Of a DNA stretch of 64,000 nucleotides, positions 21,135-32,070 are shown in pieces. A program made the position numbers and the translations under genes. This DNA is from Cololabis saira (Eukaryota; Chordata; Actinopteri; Beloniformes; Belonidae). The number at the start of each line of letters is the position of its first letter. Within the stretch, counting starts at the first letter, position 1. Where the stretch lies: NCBI RefSeq assembly GCF_033807715.1, contig NC_084606.1, positions 36,824,401-36,888,400 of the forward strand, given 5' to 3'. The notes beneath the pieces were generated by a model. It made no database searches. It saw only the letters and a list, made by a program, of their open reading frames with translations, and had not been told where the DNA came from.

Positions 21135-22317
21135 CACGAATCCGGCGACCGGTTTGTGTGCGCCGCCATCTTGCGGCGGCGCCATTGCTGCGGTGGCAGG
21201 TGTCAATCTGCCACCGCAGCGCTGTTATTGTAACCTGACGCTCTACAGCATCATTATAGCTGGATTGATGATGTTAGACAGTGGCCTTCCATAAATAATG
21301 AAGGTATCTTAAATTAATGCTGATGTTAATTTATAAATAATGATTTGTTTGAGCGATAAGCAGGAAAGAATAGAGGAATAGGGAGATAAGGGAGTGTATG
21401 ATTAAACACTGTAATATAGCTCTCTCCACCTCCTCTCCTTACGAGGCACGTCTGCACAATTAAATATTACCTGTTTATGTTTTGTTTTATTTTAGGTAGG
21501 CCTATCCAAGAATATTTTATTGATCGCCTGGCGTCCGATGACGAAAAAAAACGCAAACAGGTCTCTAATTGAAGGGCAGAACTATCTCAGCTCCGGATGA
21601 TACAGAATACATACATAGGCTACATAACCCCAATCTGCAGATAAAACTAGTTTGTTGAGGAAAAAATATCAACTCTATTTGTAGCTGCAGAAGAAAAAAA
21701 TAATCTCACAAGGAAAAGAAAAATATTGCTCACGCCATCGGAGCCTCTTCAGCATAAAAAAAAGAAAAGAGAAGTAAGAGTAATAAAAAAGATGTACTGT
21801 ATGTTGTTATATTATACTAATTTATTGAAACACATGGCGAGTCAAACATTTACCAAAGCAGCTGCCAAACACTAAACAAGATAGTAAGACGGTGGTTCTG
21901 CAGAACTGCGGCAGTAAATCCTCATCGGAGCTTCATTCTTTAGTAGTGATTTCATATGAACCCAAACCGTTAATAATCATTATTTTCTCCATATACCGCT
22001 CCCTGGCTTCCTTGTTTAAGGTATCCAGGTAAATTCCAGTTCCTTTCCAGCAGTTTAACATCTTTTTTTGCGTTCCGTCTGTTCACTTGGTGAAACAGAA
22101 AAGTAGTTTTGAAAGTCCCTCCCGTCTTCATTCACTATCAAAACAAATGCACGTGACGGGACAGGAGTGTTCCGATGATACAAATACATTAAGAGAGCCT
22201 GGCAGGGAGCGGAGTAATAGATCCATACGTATATATGTCTATGGGCTGGAGCGGAGGAGCGGAGCCGCCACCGCAGTAATGGCGGCCGCTCGACTTCCGG
22301 GTTTCGCCGGATTCGTC
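21135..22317. mobile_element. 1.18 kb non-autonomous DNA transposon with perfect 12 bp TIR core
   Basis: The left end cgaatccggcga is matched by tcgccggattcg at the right end, and sub-terminal blocks (gctgcggtgg against ccaccgcag; ggcgccatt against aatggcg) extend the inverted repeat. The flanks are TATA at 21131-21134 and 22318-22321. There is no coding frame. It splits a host repeat that resumes at 22318. Confidence 0.78.
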
Positions 22318-22448
22318 TATAGTGAGGGGATAACAAGACATGACGAGACACAGGTGCAGACACAATCAGGGCAGATGGGACACAGGCGGGGCAAGACAGA
22401 AACTGGAAGCTGGGGGGAATGTCAACCTTGACAGAATGTTGGAAAAGG

Positions 22449-22795
22449 TGAAGTTTCAAAGCCCCGCCCATCGAAAAGCACAGGTCCAATCTGCACCAAA
22501 CTGACGTCTGTCTGTTCAGGGGATGCCCCCAAACAACATATAAAAAATCAGACTTCTATGACTTCTGCAACAGTGTTTCCTCCAAAACGTCCTGGCTGGT
22601 TAGGAGGGTGTAGATACGTATTGGTCTGATAGCCTCCTGACTAATGGAACAGGGCCAATTTTAGTCTTTTTTTGTATAGTTCACTAATGCTTTTAACTAG
22701 GAGTCTGAATTTTTTATATGTTGTTTGGGGGCATTGGTGCAGAACCGACCTGTACTTTTTGATGGGGGGGGGGGCTTTGAAACTTGAAACAACAT
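22449..22795. repeat. Imperfect inverted repeat, arms about 100 bp
   Basis: The sequence around aagtttcaaagcccc...ccccaaacaacatataaa (22450-22555) recurs inverted as tttatatgttgtttgggg...ggctttgaaacttg (22712-22788), with small internal indels. The spacer is about 150 bp. It could fold into a long hairpin or mark a small inverted-repeat element. Confidence 0.7.
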
Positions 22796-23855
22796 TCGAA
22801 CGCCGTTGCCACAACTCTTGACCAAACCAAGTAAAACTTGACCTGTGGCCTCCATATGGGGCCTAGATTGTGCTTGCCAAGTCTCAACTCTGTGAACCCT
22901 CTGCAACACCAACTAGCTCTGTGGAAGTCGTACAGCCACGGGACCAAAAGATCCTAGCAAAGGGCCTTCTGCATTGCAACATAGTCAAAAATCAGCCTCC
23001 CAGCTCAAAGCGTTAGTGAATTATTCAAAAAACACACAAAAAAGGCCCGAAAAATGCACCACACACGGTGACCTTTGGCACTTCCGAAGGTCGCACGGGT
23101 CTGGACCTCGGCACAGTGGATGAGAGTCACCTCCTGATACAGAGTCTAGAATTTCAGCTTCCTAGCTCAAAGCGTTAGTGAACTGTGCAAAATACACAAA
23201 ATAGGCCTCATAGGCAAACCTATAACAATACATAACAAAACTCCTGTGCCTACTGAGCATTAATAACATGTCATAATTGAAGGAGAACTAATTCAAATGG
23301 ATGTCCTTAACATGAACCTATTTTATTATTGAATTATCAAGGACACTTTCGTGTTTTTGTGTTTAGAAATGTTAAAGATATTAAAAGAAAACCATAACAC
23401 AATGAGGAAAATAGTGTGGCAAACAAGTCATGCCCAGAGCGTGTCTCGAGCCACAGTCTCCAAGACCACAGTCAACCGCAATAACCAGTCGGCCAAATGC
23501 TGATGTGTTGCCCAGGCGGGCAAGGCCTTATCTTATCTGTGGTCGTTACACTATGTTCCAAAAAGTATTGTTTTTACAGTAATGGACAAGATCCGGCATT
23601 TTACGTTGAATTCTATTGTTCAGGTTTTAAAATTCTAGCTAAATACATAAAAGAGGGAGGTGAGGTATGAGCTTCATCAGAAAACTTCTGGGCCTACTGA
23701 GCATTAATAACATGGGGTTAGCCATAGAAAGGGGCGATAACAGCCTCCTGCGCCTACTAGTAGGTAGAGTAGGGCCCTACTGGCCCATATCTATGGGATG
23801 ATTGTTATCGTTTTGTCCTTCATTCAATGGTATGACAGCAGTCAAATCGGGTGAC
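22796..23855. other. Non-coding repeat-derived stretch
   Basis: No gene seen. It contains a roughly 160 bp direct repeat around agctcaaagcgttagtgaa (22998 and 23165) and two copies of gcctactgagcattaataac (23248 and 23693). Confidence 0.6.
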
Positions 23856-24560
23856 GGATCCCATTGACTCCGCATAGTACTATATCCGTGGTGCTCCCAT
23901 TAAAACCTCAATAAAACACTGCTAAAACAGCGTTAAAAACATGCTTTTACAAACTGACAGTAACAAACAGTACCTTGCGCGACAAAAACTCATAATTTAT
24001 CCACCATAATAAAGAATAATATGTAAATAATAATAATGTCATAATCCGTGTATATATCACGACCACGGATCCCATTGACTTCACATAGTACAATATCCGT
24101 GGTGTTCCCATTAAAACCTCATTAAAACAGCGTTAAAAACGTGCTTTTACAAACTGACAGTAAAAATCAGTACCATGCGCGACAAAAACGCATAATTTAG
24201 CCACTATAACAAATAATAATATATAAATAATAATAATGTCATAATCCGTGTATATATCACGACCACGGACCCCATTGACTTTGCATAGTACTATATCCGT
24301 GGTGCTCCCATTAAAACCTCAATAACACACTGCTAAAACAGCGTTAAAAACGTGCTTTTACAAACTGACAATAAAAACAGTACCTTGCACGACAAAAACG
24401 CATAATTTAGCCACTATAACAAAGAATGATATATAAATAATAATAATGTCATAATCCGTGTATATATCACGACCACGGATCCCATTGACTTCGCATAGTA
24501 CTATAATCGTGGTCCTCCCATTAAAACCTCAATAAAACACTGCTAAAACAGTGTTGGTAC
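23856..24560. repeat. Tandem repeat, about 3.4 copies of a 200-211 bp unit
   Basis: Units starting ggatcccattgact (one reads ggacccc) begin near 23857, 24069, 24267 and 24478. Each contains tccgtggtgctcccatta, gctaaaacagcgttaaaaa (absent in part from one unit) and gtcataatccgtgtatat. One inverted, partial unit occurs at the other end of the same element (19770-20010). Confidence 0.85.
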
Positions 24561-24630
24561 CACGGAAAATAGTGGTGAGAGGTCGTGGGCATTTCACGGA
24601 TTTTTGTGAGATCAGGTTGGAATAACTGAT

Positions 24631-24702
24631 CTCCCCGTCGGGAAATCTAACCCCAGTCTTCTGCGTGACAGGCAGAGATACCGTCCACTATACTAACGAG
24701 GA
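24631..24702 (-). tRNA. tRNA-Asp(GTC)-like sequence, probably a pseudogene
   Basis: 72 nt that can fold as a cloverleaf. The acceptor stem TCCTCGT pairs with ACGGGGA, the anticodon stem TCTGC/GCAGA is perfect with loop CTGTCAC (anticodon GTC), and the D loop keeps GG. The T loop reads TTAGATT where TTCGATT is expected, losing the nearly invariant C56, and the T stem relies on wobble pairs. There is no T-run terminator downstream; the large TIR element starts 10 bp away. Confidence 0.6.
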
Positions 24703-25641
24703 CAACTGACAGGTCACTTTCACAGCTCGCAGGGAATTGTACGCTGAAATCTAAAGACTTGTGTAGCAACCTTGAGATACCTGATTTTGCGTCTTTATTA
24801 GGGATCAACATAAAAACAAACCAGAGTATCTACAATAAAATAGTGTGAATGGGTCAATAAGAAATAAATTAAATCGCTTTGCAGAGCATATAAGCTGGTA
24901 AAATAAATATATAAACTATATAAGTGCAATTAATTGAAGCAGTCATTTAGTCCAAATATGATAACATGAAGATGTTTGTGTTTATTCAGGACGATAAAAA
25001 CACTAAGGTGCCAGTAGATGTGGTAAGTGTTGCATCAGATACGTAGTTGTGAGTAGCAACTCCGTCTTTTGGCCTTGGAATGTCATCAAAGATATGTGCT
25101 CATGGAGGGTATACATAGCACTCCTTAAATTTAGGATTATTTTCATTCACGGTAGGCTATTACCGGAAATAGGGAAATGATTTTGCCACAGGAACTGAAA
25201 AAACATGATGACGTCAGCAGGTCAGTCTTGGAATATAGAGGTGAAACATTTGTGATGTTACTGCACTGTGTGTGAGATTGGGTTGTTTTCCATGGATACA
25301 TAGAGTCTCAGATACCTGCGATTATGTTGCTTTTTTGCACGTGGAATACACTGCAGAATGTTAAGCAAAATGTTTACATTTCAATATAAACAGTAGAGGG
25401 CGCTATTGCTACATTTAAGAAAGTGCATATCATCGACAAATCAATTACATGCATCAGATACATTATCATAACTACGAATTCTTTCAGCTAACCATGGAAT
25501 GTCATCAAAGACATGTGATGTCACCAGTCTCACCCAGTAAAATCACTCTCAGTGACCAGAACAGCTGTGGAGGTGATTCCCTTCTGCTCACTTTCAACCT
25601 GGACTCTGCACTTCAAACAAACTTCATAAATGTGACTTCAG
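24703..25641. other. Non-coding stretch
   Basis: No gene, RNA or clear repeat structure recognised, apart from a cagtagagggcgctattgct motif near 25392 of the kind found in vertebrate repeats. Confidence 0.5.
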
Positions 25642-25712
25642 CGCCCAACATGGGGCTCGAACCCACAACCCTGATATTAAGAGTCTCATGCTCTATCGAC
25701 TGAACCAAGGAC
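25642..25712 (-). tRNA. tRNA-Lys(CTT)-derived pseudogene or SINE head
   Basis: The minus strand reads ggttcagtcgatagagcatg, then an anticodon loop with CTT (gactcttaata), then gggttcgagcccc and gttgggcg, all close to tRNA-Lys. The 5' acceptor strand (gtccttg) does not pair with gttgggc, so the acceptor stem is broken. This suits a tRNA-derived SINE fragment or pseudogene rather than a working gene. Confidence 0.6.
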
Positions 25713-25850
25713 ATTGCGCATTAGTTTATGTAACTCATCCAGAAAAAGACATCGGAGATCGAGCACAGGAACTGCACGATAAAGAGCAGACTCAAGCGGG
25801 AGTTCGCGAGTTGGAGCCCAGAGATGCCCATAACAAGAAAGTGTATTTAA

Positions 25851-26084
25851 AGCAGCACAAGGTAACTTTCAGCTTTTGTTGAGTTTGGCGGCTCCTTTGG
25901 ACAAAAGCGGTAGTGCTTTACCAGTAGTGTGGAAGGGTTCCTACCATCCACCTCGAAGTTACATAGTGCCAGTGAAGGCAATACAGACCCTGACAGAAGT
26001 GTTATTAAACCTGTTGTAAGTTGATGTACCATCACAATGACTCTGAAATATTATATTAAGATGGAAAAGTTACACCGTGCTGCT
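25851..26084. mobile_element. MITE, 234 bp, with TTAA flanks
   Basis: Terminal inverted repeats agcagcac(aa/gg)...gtaact on the left and ...gtgctgct on the right. Both ends abut TTAA (25847-25850 and 26085-26088), the target of piggyBac-type transposases. There is no coding capacity. Confidence 0.65.
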
Positions 26085-26374
26085 TTAAGAGTAAAACAAA
26101 TGAGATGGTACAAATAAAGGTTCATTCTACAAATAAACTTGCCTAAGCTCTGTCCAATTCTGGACGGTTAGCCTTGTATAGATTCTAAAGGACAATGGAA
26201 TAAGAAAGAAAGAAGAAAGTCATAAAATCACTTTACATACCATTTTAATGAAATAATAATAACAACAATAGAAACAGCACAAATCACAATAAATGCTGAC
26301 TCATATTTATAAACTTCTATTAACTTATATAAATATATATATTTGCATGGTAAAATAAATGAGCAATACCAACA

Positions 26375-26720
26375 ATTAAAGCTGCAAGCAGCGATGAACG
26401 GGCCCTTGTGCGTGCAATTTTCACCAATTATGGTCAAGGACTCAAAACCGAGACCGATGACACCACCCACGCGTCGTTATGTCAAACCGTTCAAAAGTTA
26501 TGGCAGAAAATAGGAACTATCAAATATCGACCAATCAGAAGAAGGGGCCAGGCTAATTTGCACCAATTATGGTCAAGGACACAAAACCATGTCTGATGAC
26601 ACCACCCTCGAGTCTTTATGTCAAACCATTCAAAAGTTATTGCAGAAAATAGGAACTATCACATATCGACCAATCAGAAGAAGGGGCGGGGATAATTTGC
26701 ACCAATTATGTTCAAGGACT
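26375..26720. repeat. Fish interspersed repeat, left part, with internal tandem units
   Basis: Starts aattaaagctgcaagcagcg and contains about 2.2 copies of a 137 bp unit around caccaattatggtcaaggac (26423, 26560, 26700). It is cut at 26720 by the hAT-like element and resumes at 28909. The distal end, gtgctcgggccc, occurs at 29522 and 29580. Confidence 0.65.
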
Positions 26721-27392
26721 GTGAGGGACCAAGCAGTAAGATGCCAGAACACCAGGTGTGTAAAGTAAAGGTTTGGAGTTTATTTTACAAAATAACTTTA
26801 ACTAACAAAATAAACCTCCAAAGTACAAACAAAGGAAACCAACTTATGAAAAATAGGATCCTTTAAATCAAAAATGAGGTCAACAGAAACAAAGAATAAA
26901 TTAACATGAACTCAACATAACTGACCTGCCATTAGACACAAGAGGGGGGTTTATATACAAACAGGCTAACCCACAAAGACACAGAAGGGGGGCAGGAATA
27001 AACAATTAACTCAATATCCTAAATTAACCTAAATAACAATAAAGATTTAAATAACTAAATTATGTTCAACTAAACTTATTGTTATTTCACAAAAACAAAA
27101 CAAACCAAAAAGTCAAATATAATTAATGAAACTGGATCATTGCTGGTAGAGTCCCCCCTCTGGCACACTCAGTTGGCCTCTTCTACTTCCTGCCGCTCCA
27201 GGATAAAAGGCCAACTCAAGCAGCGTCGCCCCCTTTGGCCAGGGGAGGACTCTCCAGATCCATGAAAGAACAAAAAGTAAAACAATTAACAAATAATATT
27301 AAATGACAGACTGTTAACTAAAATGCGTGCACTCAAATTAGTAACTAACTGTCAAATAATAAAATGTGTGCCATGTGAAAACAAAAGACTAT

Positions 27393-28807
27393 GGGCCCGA
27401 TTTACTAAAGGTTTGCGTGTGTTAAAACCTGTGCAAACTTGACAGCACCCGCAAACCAATGTGCGAGCTGATCTACTAACAGCGTGCAAAGAGGACTGCG
27501 TCTCTGAAATGCGCAAAATTGCACACGCAATTCAGTTAGTACTTTTGCCCTGATGAATAATCAATATGGGGCGTACCCGCCAGAGAGCGCTAAATACTGG
27601 GAGGGGAAGATGCAAATTGGTCCATTTACCACGCGCAATGAGATTTACCAAGCCTGAAAGTAATTGCGCGTATTGTGATTGCGTCTGTATTTAATACGTT
27701 CGAAAGGAAGGTGCTAATCTGCTGCTGCTGTTATTGTGGCAAGGAGGCGACATCCAAAATCAAAGAATACGCAGAGAGTCTTTATTCTGCTGCATGCTAT
27801 TTTAAAAATGGTTGCACAAGTTTTATTAAAGGCCACTTTTTCTTTAGTTATTTGCCTTATATCTTGCCACCTTCTCTTATTGTGCCCCCCTCCACTCGCC
27901 CACAAGCAGGCCAAGCCTTTGTGCCAAAACTTTGTATTTTATTGATTACTTATCTTATTGAACGTGAAATCATCCTTCGTAAATTACATTTAATTAAAAC
28001 CCGTGCTTATTAATCACAAAACACAGGTTAAACATCATGACCAAATCCGCTCCAACCCGCTGTGTCAGGATCAGCGCAGAGACTGCAGCTTCGCCTGAAT
28101 TATGCTTCTGCGTTAAATCGACGGCCATATGATGGTCCAGTCTGTCACACATTTACTGTCAGTGTTTGCTATATAATATATAATATATGCAATATACTGT
28201 GGCATCTGAATAAAAACTTAACTCATAAATAGATGAATCAAAGCGCTCTCCACTCTGTGTCTGATGTCTTTTTCTCCTCAGATCATGCCGAGCACCGCCG
28301 GGTCACGCAAACCCGACCAATTCAATATTAAAATCAAATTCAGTCCTGTGGCCCGTTTTTCTATTTCGTATTTTTGATCTGTGCCTAAAATTGAAATATG
28401 AAAAACCAGACGTTTTTCCGTTTTTTGTGTTACCAACTGCATTTATTCTATCGCAGGTTTTCTCCGACATTGCGTTTCTTTTGGTAATGTTTAAATTTCT
28501 TTGCTGTAGTTCATGAATGTGTTTATTTGCCTCTTCCACTAATATCTCTAACTCCAACTCGTCAAATTTCATTTTGCGCTTGTGACTTGTGACTGTGCTT
28601 TCCATCCACTCTCCATGGCGCAGATCTGCGCTCGCAAACCTTAAGACACGCAACACCTCATTTAAATACTGCTGTTTGCACCTGTTATCAATTGCGCACG
28701 CAATCTTAGTTGATCACCCGCAAACCACACGCAAACAGCACGCGCAAACGTTTTCAGTGCACACGCAATTTAGTACTCTTTATTTAGGATCTTAGTAAAT
28801 CGGGCCC
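27393..28807. mobile_element. PIF/Harbinger-type element, inverted relative
   Basis: 1415 bp with TIR gggcccgatttactaa at both ends and TAT flanks (27390-27392, 28808-28810). It is the same family as the three intronic copies but in opposite orientation and more diverged, and it keeps different internal sequence. It sits outside the duplicated units. Confidence 0.85.
28303..28605 (-). pseudogene. Harbinger Myb/SANT-like fragment in the inverted element
   Basis: From the ATG at 28605 the frame reads FDELELEILVEEANKHIHEL, then RNLNITKRNAM and CDRINAVGNT before losing similarity. The CDRINAVGNT segment is what the other three copies lack. A further piece of the same protein (RRWQDIRQITKEKVAFNKT) appears on the same strand near 27800-27875, separated by unrelated sequence. 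Confidence 0.6.
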
Positions 28808-28916
28808 TATGTGTACTGTCATTACTTGAAATGTTTGCATGTTAATAGTGAAACACAAACAAAACTACAAAGAAAATTGCCACCATTTTGTCTGTGGAGC
28901 GACCTCCACAAGGACT

Positions 28917-29603
28917 CAAAACCGAGTCCAATGAAACCACCCACGACTCTTTATATCAAACCATTCAAAAGTTATGGCAGAAAGTAGGAATGATCAAATA
29001 TGGACCGACCAGATTTTATGACATCTATCGTCCCCACGGTAACGCTTTTGACTGAGAAAAGTATCGAGACGCAAATTTTGATGTATAACACACCTGGGTG
29101 CACGTTATGGTTCGGGCCGCATTAACGGCCGAAGAAATGGTATAAATTGCGCCACAATTACACGATTAATTCAAAATGGCTGACTTCCTGTTGGGTTTCG
29201 GCCATGGCGCCAGGAGACTTTTCTTTAAGTTGCGACATGATACAGGTGTGTACCTATTTTCGTGCATGTACATCAAACAGTATTGTGGGGCTTGAGGCAC
29301 AGTTTTCTAGGAGGCGCTGTTGAGCCATTAGGCCACGCCCATTAATGCAAACCATTAGATGTCAAATTCTTCGCCAGGCCTGGCTTGCGTGCAAAATTTG
29401 GTGACTTTTGGGGCACGTTTAGGGGGGCAAAAAGGCCCTCATTTCGTCGGAAGAAGGACAAAAAAAAACCGAGAAAAACAAGAAAAATTCCTACAGATAC
29501 AATAGGGCCTTCGCCCTGTCAGTGCTCGGGCCCTAGTAATCGTTGTGATTTCAATAGGGCTTTGCACAGGCTTTGCTGGTGCTCGGGCCCCAACAAGAAT
29601 TAA
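28917..29603. repeat. Fish interspersed repeat, right part
   Basis: Continues the repeat broken at 26720 (aaaaccgagtccaatg resembles aaaaccgagaccgatg at 26445). It includes two end-like sequences, cagtgctcgggccctag and ctggtgctcgggccccaa, suggesting two nested copies. Confidence 0.55.
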
Positions 29604-29925
29604 CCTGCTACAAAAGGCCCAATCATGGGAAATGAAGGTAGACCTGGGGGGAAGACTGCAATTCCCCCAGGTTGTCCAGACAACCCTGAGGCCAGATGTG
29701 GTAATGTGGTCTGAAGAGGCAAAGAAGATCATCCTCCTAGAACTTAATGTCTCATAGGAAGAGGGTTGTGAGCAGGCGTTTGAGAGAAAGAACGCCAAAT
29801 ACCAGGATCTCTTGCATGACTGCAGGGGGATAGGATGGCAGGCATGGCTGTTCCCGGTCAAGGTCGACTGTAGAGGATTCCCTGCCCAGTCGTGTGGAGG
29901 ATGCTCACAGCCATTGGAATAAAAG
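29604..29925 (+). pseudogene. Relic of a LINE C-terminal nuclease-like domain
   Basis: The plus strand reads SWEMKVDLGGRLQFP, TLRPDVVMWS, KKIILLELNVS, a TAG stop at 29755-29757, then EQAFERKNAKYQDLL and KVDCRGFPAQS. The pattern RPD...LLEL...K with a following basic helix recalls PD-(D/E)XK-type nuclease cores at the C-termini of some non-APE LINE polyproteins. It has in-frame stops and no RT attached, so it is a dead fragment. The family assignment is inference. Confidence 0.4.
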
Positions 29926-30429
29926 GGAGGGAGAGAAAAACAGCAGCTCGCAGGATGGGGGAGGCAGCAGAGAGAGCCTCTTGCTGGTTATGGAGCAGGA
30001 GAGAGGAGCATAGCTGGAAGCCAGGAGGAGGAAATGGGCAGTGATTTGGCCACCACTGCCGGCCCGCCAATGGGAGGGTGTTGTGGTTCAGGTTCAAAAC
30101 ATCCGATGATCTTGGTCTTGATGACATTAAGTCCTCCTGGCCAAGGCTACATTCACCAAAAGTGAGTGAAGGAGAAGCATCTTTGGATTTAATTATAATC
30201 AATGGTGGTAATATGTGGTGCTCCTCAGCTAAAAACTTTTTTTTCCCCACATTTGATTCTCAACAAACTTCAGCTGTAACTCATATCCCCGAAGGGTTTT
30301 TAAGACAGACATTTGTTACAAAATCTCCCAAGTTTGTTACATCATTATGCATTGCAAGAACAGTGGGAAATAAGGGTTGTGGTATAAAAAATATAAACAC
30401 AGCTATTCTGGCCCTTTCAGAGCTGTCTG
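29926..30429. other. Non-coding, repeat-derived stretch
   Basis: No gene supported. The sequence near 30080-30420 can be read in pieces resembling a LINE endonuclease-to-RT linker but is too broken to assign. Confidence 0.4.
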
Positions 30430-30905
30430 ACGTGTCTATCCTGCTCCAGGCAACTGTGCAAAATTGTGGAGCACATTTTCCACCTGAGCCTGGGCTGCAC
30501 AAGGTACCACAGCTGTGGAAGACGTCCTGTGTGGTACCGGTGCTCAAGTCATCTCGTCCCAGCGACTTCGAACACTACCGGCAGGCGACCCTGGAGGAGC
30601 TGGTAGCAGAGAGGGTGAACATCCTCTGTCCTGGGCTGCAGTCTCCATCCTGTGGAGGTGGTGGGGGAGAGGAGGATGGTGGCAAAGCTGTCATCCATCA
30701 TTGACAATGTCCCCCACCCCCTTTATGAGACTGTCAGAGCCCTGGAGAGCTCCACCAGCGACCGGCTTCGTCACTGAGAGGCATCGCAGGTCTTGTAATT
30801 ATATATTTTTTAACTTTTTTTACCCTTTCCCTGCATAAGTGTGTTAAGTGTATTGCTGCTGCACAAAGAGAATTTCCCCATTGAGGGAGGAATAAAGGAC
30901 AATCT
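30430..30905 (+). mobile_element. Rex1-like LINE chimera, deletion-joined
   Basis: A plus-strand RT start ([26 protein letters not shown]) passes directly into ATLEELVAERVN and then into the C-terminal and 3' UTR block also found at 977-1313, ending in a TCTAA-type tail. The RT core is gone. The junction resembles the one in the minus-strand fragments at 39.6 and 63.5 kb. Confidence 0.7.
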
Positions 30906-31124
30906 AATCAAATCTTTATGACTGTATTTAATACGACCCAAAGGTTTAAGGGTTTATTCTCATAATTTCATAGTCACATGTCTTCAAATTTACTTTGACT
31001 TCTTATGTATTAACCTTTTGATTTTAAACTCTATTGTTGTTTTTTTCTCATTTGGAATCAAAGATTTGTCATTCACATTTGTCATTTTTGTTATCTTGTA
31101 AAATTCTAACTCTCATTTGCTCAG

Positions 31125-31316
31125 GGTCCAGTGCGACTCCTACCAAGCCGCTCCAACATTTCAAGGGCAGCATATGCAGACTGTACAGTAAACAAAGGAA
31201 AGAGGACTGCAGGTGTCCTGACTTACTGTTTTCAAAATAAAACGTGGGCTATATGCACAGATACTGTGTTTAAAGCTGTTGTGGAGCTAATGAAAAAAAT
31301 GGTAGATGGCTGGTAA
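31125..31316 (+). CDS. Chemokine-like terminal exon, copy 2 (open frame)
   Basis: After the acceptor-like tttgctcag the frame GPVRLLPSRSNISRAAYADC is open through VNKGKRTAGVLTYCF, WAICTDT and a C-terminal helix-like segment ending MVDGW, then TAA: 63 residues. A cysteine, about 15 residues to a second, then CTD and an amphipathic helix fits the second half of a chemokine fold, but the sequence is short and no partner exon or signal peptide is visible. The 1 bp frameshift of the two sister copies is absent here. It may be a host exon, a relic, or chance. Confidence 0.3.
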   Translation, partial: GPVRLLPSRSNISRAAYADCTVNKGKRTAGVLTYCFQNKTWAICTDTVFKAVVELMKKMVDGW

Positions 31317-32070
31317 GATGGCGTTGCTGACGTTACTCACGGACGGTACACGATACACCGGGCATTTGTATTAGTCTTTCTGTGTACAATATGTGTCAAA
31401 TCTGTTTTATGCGTCTACACATCCGAATGGGACACACTGCTTGGGTTAAGGAAAGCAGCGAACGGACTGTACACCCTTGACAACCCTCTGCCCGAGGAGC
31501 TACGTGCTTCAGGTAACTTACCTGGTTGGGGAGGCTACGCCTGGAACCACTGGACCCAGCATGAACAACACCGCGGCAGGCGGGCATTCCCCCGTCAACA
31601 GAGAAGCCCCTTCAAGCCTGCCCTACCGTCTCTATGGCTCGCCAACGTCCGATCACTCAGGAACAAGTTCGACGAACTCCTGCTGCTGATCCAAAATGAC
31701 GTGGACTTTAAGAACTGCTCGGCGATCTGCCTTACTGAGACGTGGCTGGATGAGTCGGTTACAGACGCTGCTGTCGGCCCGAAGTAGCGTAGTAAGGAAC
31801 AAGAGATACGACTCTTTCTTTCCCTCGGCCGCATGACTACTTAACACTTAATTCCTTGTCCTATTTCGGTGGTCCTGTCTGATATGTGCTGTTGTGTGCC
31901 TTGTCCATTTTGTCTGCTTGTTATTACTCTGTCTTTTTCCTCTGGAAAACATTCTGCCTTTTGTACTGCTGTGGTGTATTGTTGCAGCTACCACCTGCAC
32001 CATGAAACTAATTCCACCGGCCTAGCCGAGTGGCAATAAAAGAAGGTTGAGTTGAGTTGAGTTGAGTTGA
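31314..32070 (+). mobile_element. Deletion-derived LINE, copy 2 (uninterrupted)
   Basis: The whole derivative in one piece: 5' end aagatggcgttgctgacg, a short endonuclease start (NVRSLRNKFDELLLLI, CLTETWLDESV) ending at a TAG near 31785, then a 3' UTR and a (GTTGA)n tail. The tail here has four units against fewer in units 1 and 3. It provides the empty site for the LTR-like element. Confidence 0.7.

Larger units (their letters stand above)
19691..24620. mobile_element. 4.9 kb element with about 60 bp terminal inverted repeats
   Basis: The left end (ccaacctgatctcac, followed by cgtgaaatgcccacgacc) is repeated inverted at the right end (gtgagatcaggttgg). The two match over about 60 bp with few differences. 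Sub-terminal sequence on both sides also carries the inverted motif pair built on ccacggat...gatatatac. No clear target duplication is visible and no transposase was recognised inside, so the superfamily is unassigned. Other repeats are nested within it. Confidence 0.7.
26721..28908. mobile_element. hAT-like element containing an inverted Harbinger copy
   Basis: Flanked by the 8 bp duplication caaggact (26713-26720 and 28909-28916), the size made by hAT transposases, and interrupting a repeat that continues on both sides. The ends, gtgagggacc and the complement of gcgacctcca, are only loosely inverted. No transposase is seen in the roughly 770 bp outside the nested Harbinger element. hAT assignment rests mainly on the duplication length. 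Confidence 0.55.

Noticed and set aside
24631..24702. Functional tRNA-Asp gene
   Set aside because: T-loop C56 is changed and no Pol III terminator follows, so I list it only as tRNA-like.
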